A stretch of 64,000 nucleotides of DNA from Timaviella obliquedivisa GSE-PSE-MK23-08B (GTDB lineage Bacteria > Cyanobacteriota > Cyanobacteriia > Elainellales > Elainellaceae): the NCBI GenBank assembly GCA_019358855.1, contig JAHHII010000017.1:23392-87391 (forward strand), read 5' to 3'. The notes under the pieces were generated by a model. It had not been told where the DNA came from. It saw only the letters and a program-made list of their open reading frames with translations, and did not search any database. The position numbers and the translations under genes are program-made. Positions 63,812-64,000 of this stretch are shown in pieces; the first letter of the stretch is position 1, and each line of letters opens with the position of its first letter.

Positions 63812-64000
63812 AAAGATCATTCTCATCGCAACAAACATTGCGATCGTTCTTTCAAAGGCTATTCTCATCGCAGCAAAGATCATTCTCATCGCAACAAACA
63901 TTGCGATCGTTCTTTCAAAGGCTATTCTCATCGCAGCAAAGATCATTCTCATCGCAACAAACATTGCGATCGTTCTTTCAAAGGCTATTCTCATCGCAGC
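63812..64000. repeat. 63-bp tandem repeat, at least three units, continuing past the window
   Basis: Units 63812-63874, 63875-63937 and 63938-64000 are identical by eye, each containing ATTGCGATCGTT (HIP1-related) and two CATTCTCATCGCA-like motifs. 63 is a multiple of three. A plus frame gives hydrophobic units (IILIATNIAIVLSKAILIAA), and a minus frame gives IAFERTIAMFVAMRMI units. Neither has a credible start in the window. Confidence 0.85.

Larger units (their letters stand above)
63263..64000. other. Gene-free right end with two MITE-like elements and a tandem repeat
   Basis: After the fusion gene this 738-bp stretch holds the family 1 copy (63295-63444), a family 3 copy (63490-63651) and the 63-bp tandem repeat (63812-64000). 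A plus-strand frame through 63696-64000 (GDDRNSDVLSDTITDTGDVQ and on) has no start codon, so no gene is called. Confidence 0.5.

Noticed and set aside
63758..63994. Minus-strand frame of MRIAFERT-type repeats
   Set aside because: The frame follows from the 63-bp tandem repeat, has no ribosome site and is cut by the window edge; the repeat itself is reported instead.

Overview
The window is chromosomal DNA of a cyanobacterium. The octamer GCGATCGC (HIP1) and its core recur throughout, and the genes include a FutA/B/C-type iron importer, a HetC/HetP pair and several protein families typical of cyanobacteria. Whether the organism forms heterocysts cannot be decided here. No rRNA, tRNA or CRISPR array was recognised.

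Bases 1-19663 (all minus strand) are an exopolysaccharide or O-antigen-like locus. It holds a WecA-type initiating phosphoglycosyltransferase, nine glycosyltransferases, a Wzy-like polymerase, a HepA-like ABC exporter, three methyltransferases and a WcaF-type acetyltransferase cut by the left edge. Two gene remnants (a GT2 C-terminus and a gmd N-terminus) show the cluster has been eroding. After a 1.4 kb gene-free region, wza-like and wzc-like genes (21063-25372, plus strand) supply the envelope export machinery. No Wzx flippase was seen.

Bases 25533-43055 are mixed: a metallophosphoesterase, a FIST/histidine kinase pair, a rhodanese/acyltransferase/GT2 run, a DUF547 protein, a DUF433 protein, a Pro-rich TonB-like/TPR-lipoprotein run, the iron importer futA/futB/futC with a pentapeptide-repeat lipoprotein, and a large choice-of-anchor I protein with RTX repeats.

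Bases 43341-51444 (minus strand) are the most interesting part. A HetC-like exporter (two cyclic-nucleotide-binding-like regions, intact C39 peptidase, ABC) is followed by HlyD, a HetP-family regulator, two paralogous small proteins with double-glycine leaders, an RTX protein and a PPIC-type isomerase. The gene-free region upstream has three GTA-N8-TAC matches to the NtcA box, two of them exactly 50 bp apart, and a divergent unrecognised gene. I read this as a nitrogen-responsive peptide secretion system.

Bases 53733-57596 hold an acyl-CoA dehydrogenase / PIG-L deacetylase / NodS-like methyltransferase / GT2 cluster. Then come a gluconokinase, an AMP-dependent acyl-CoA synthetase and a fusion of a CNB domain, a degenerate sigma-54-type AAA domain and a membrane polyferredoxin. 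Small inverted-repeat elements of three terminal types lie at 43.1, 58.1, 60.6, 63.3 and 63.5 kb, and a 63-bp tandem repeat runs off the right edge.
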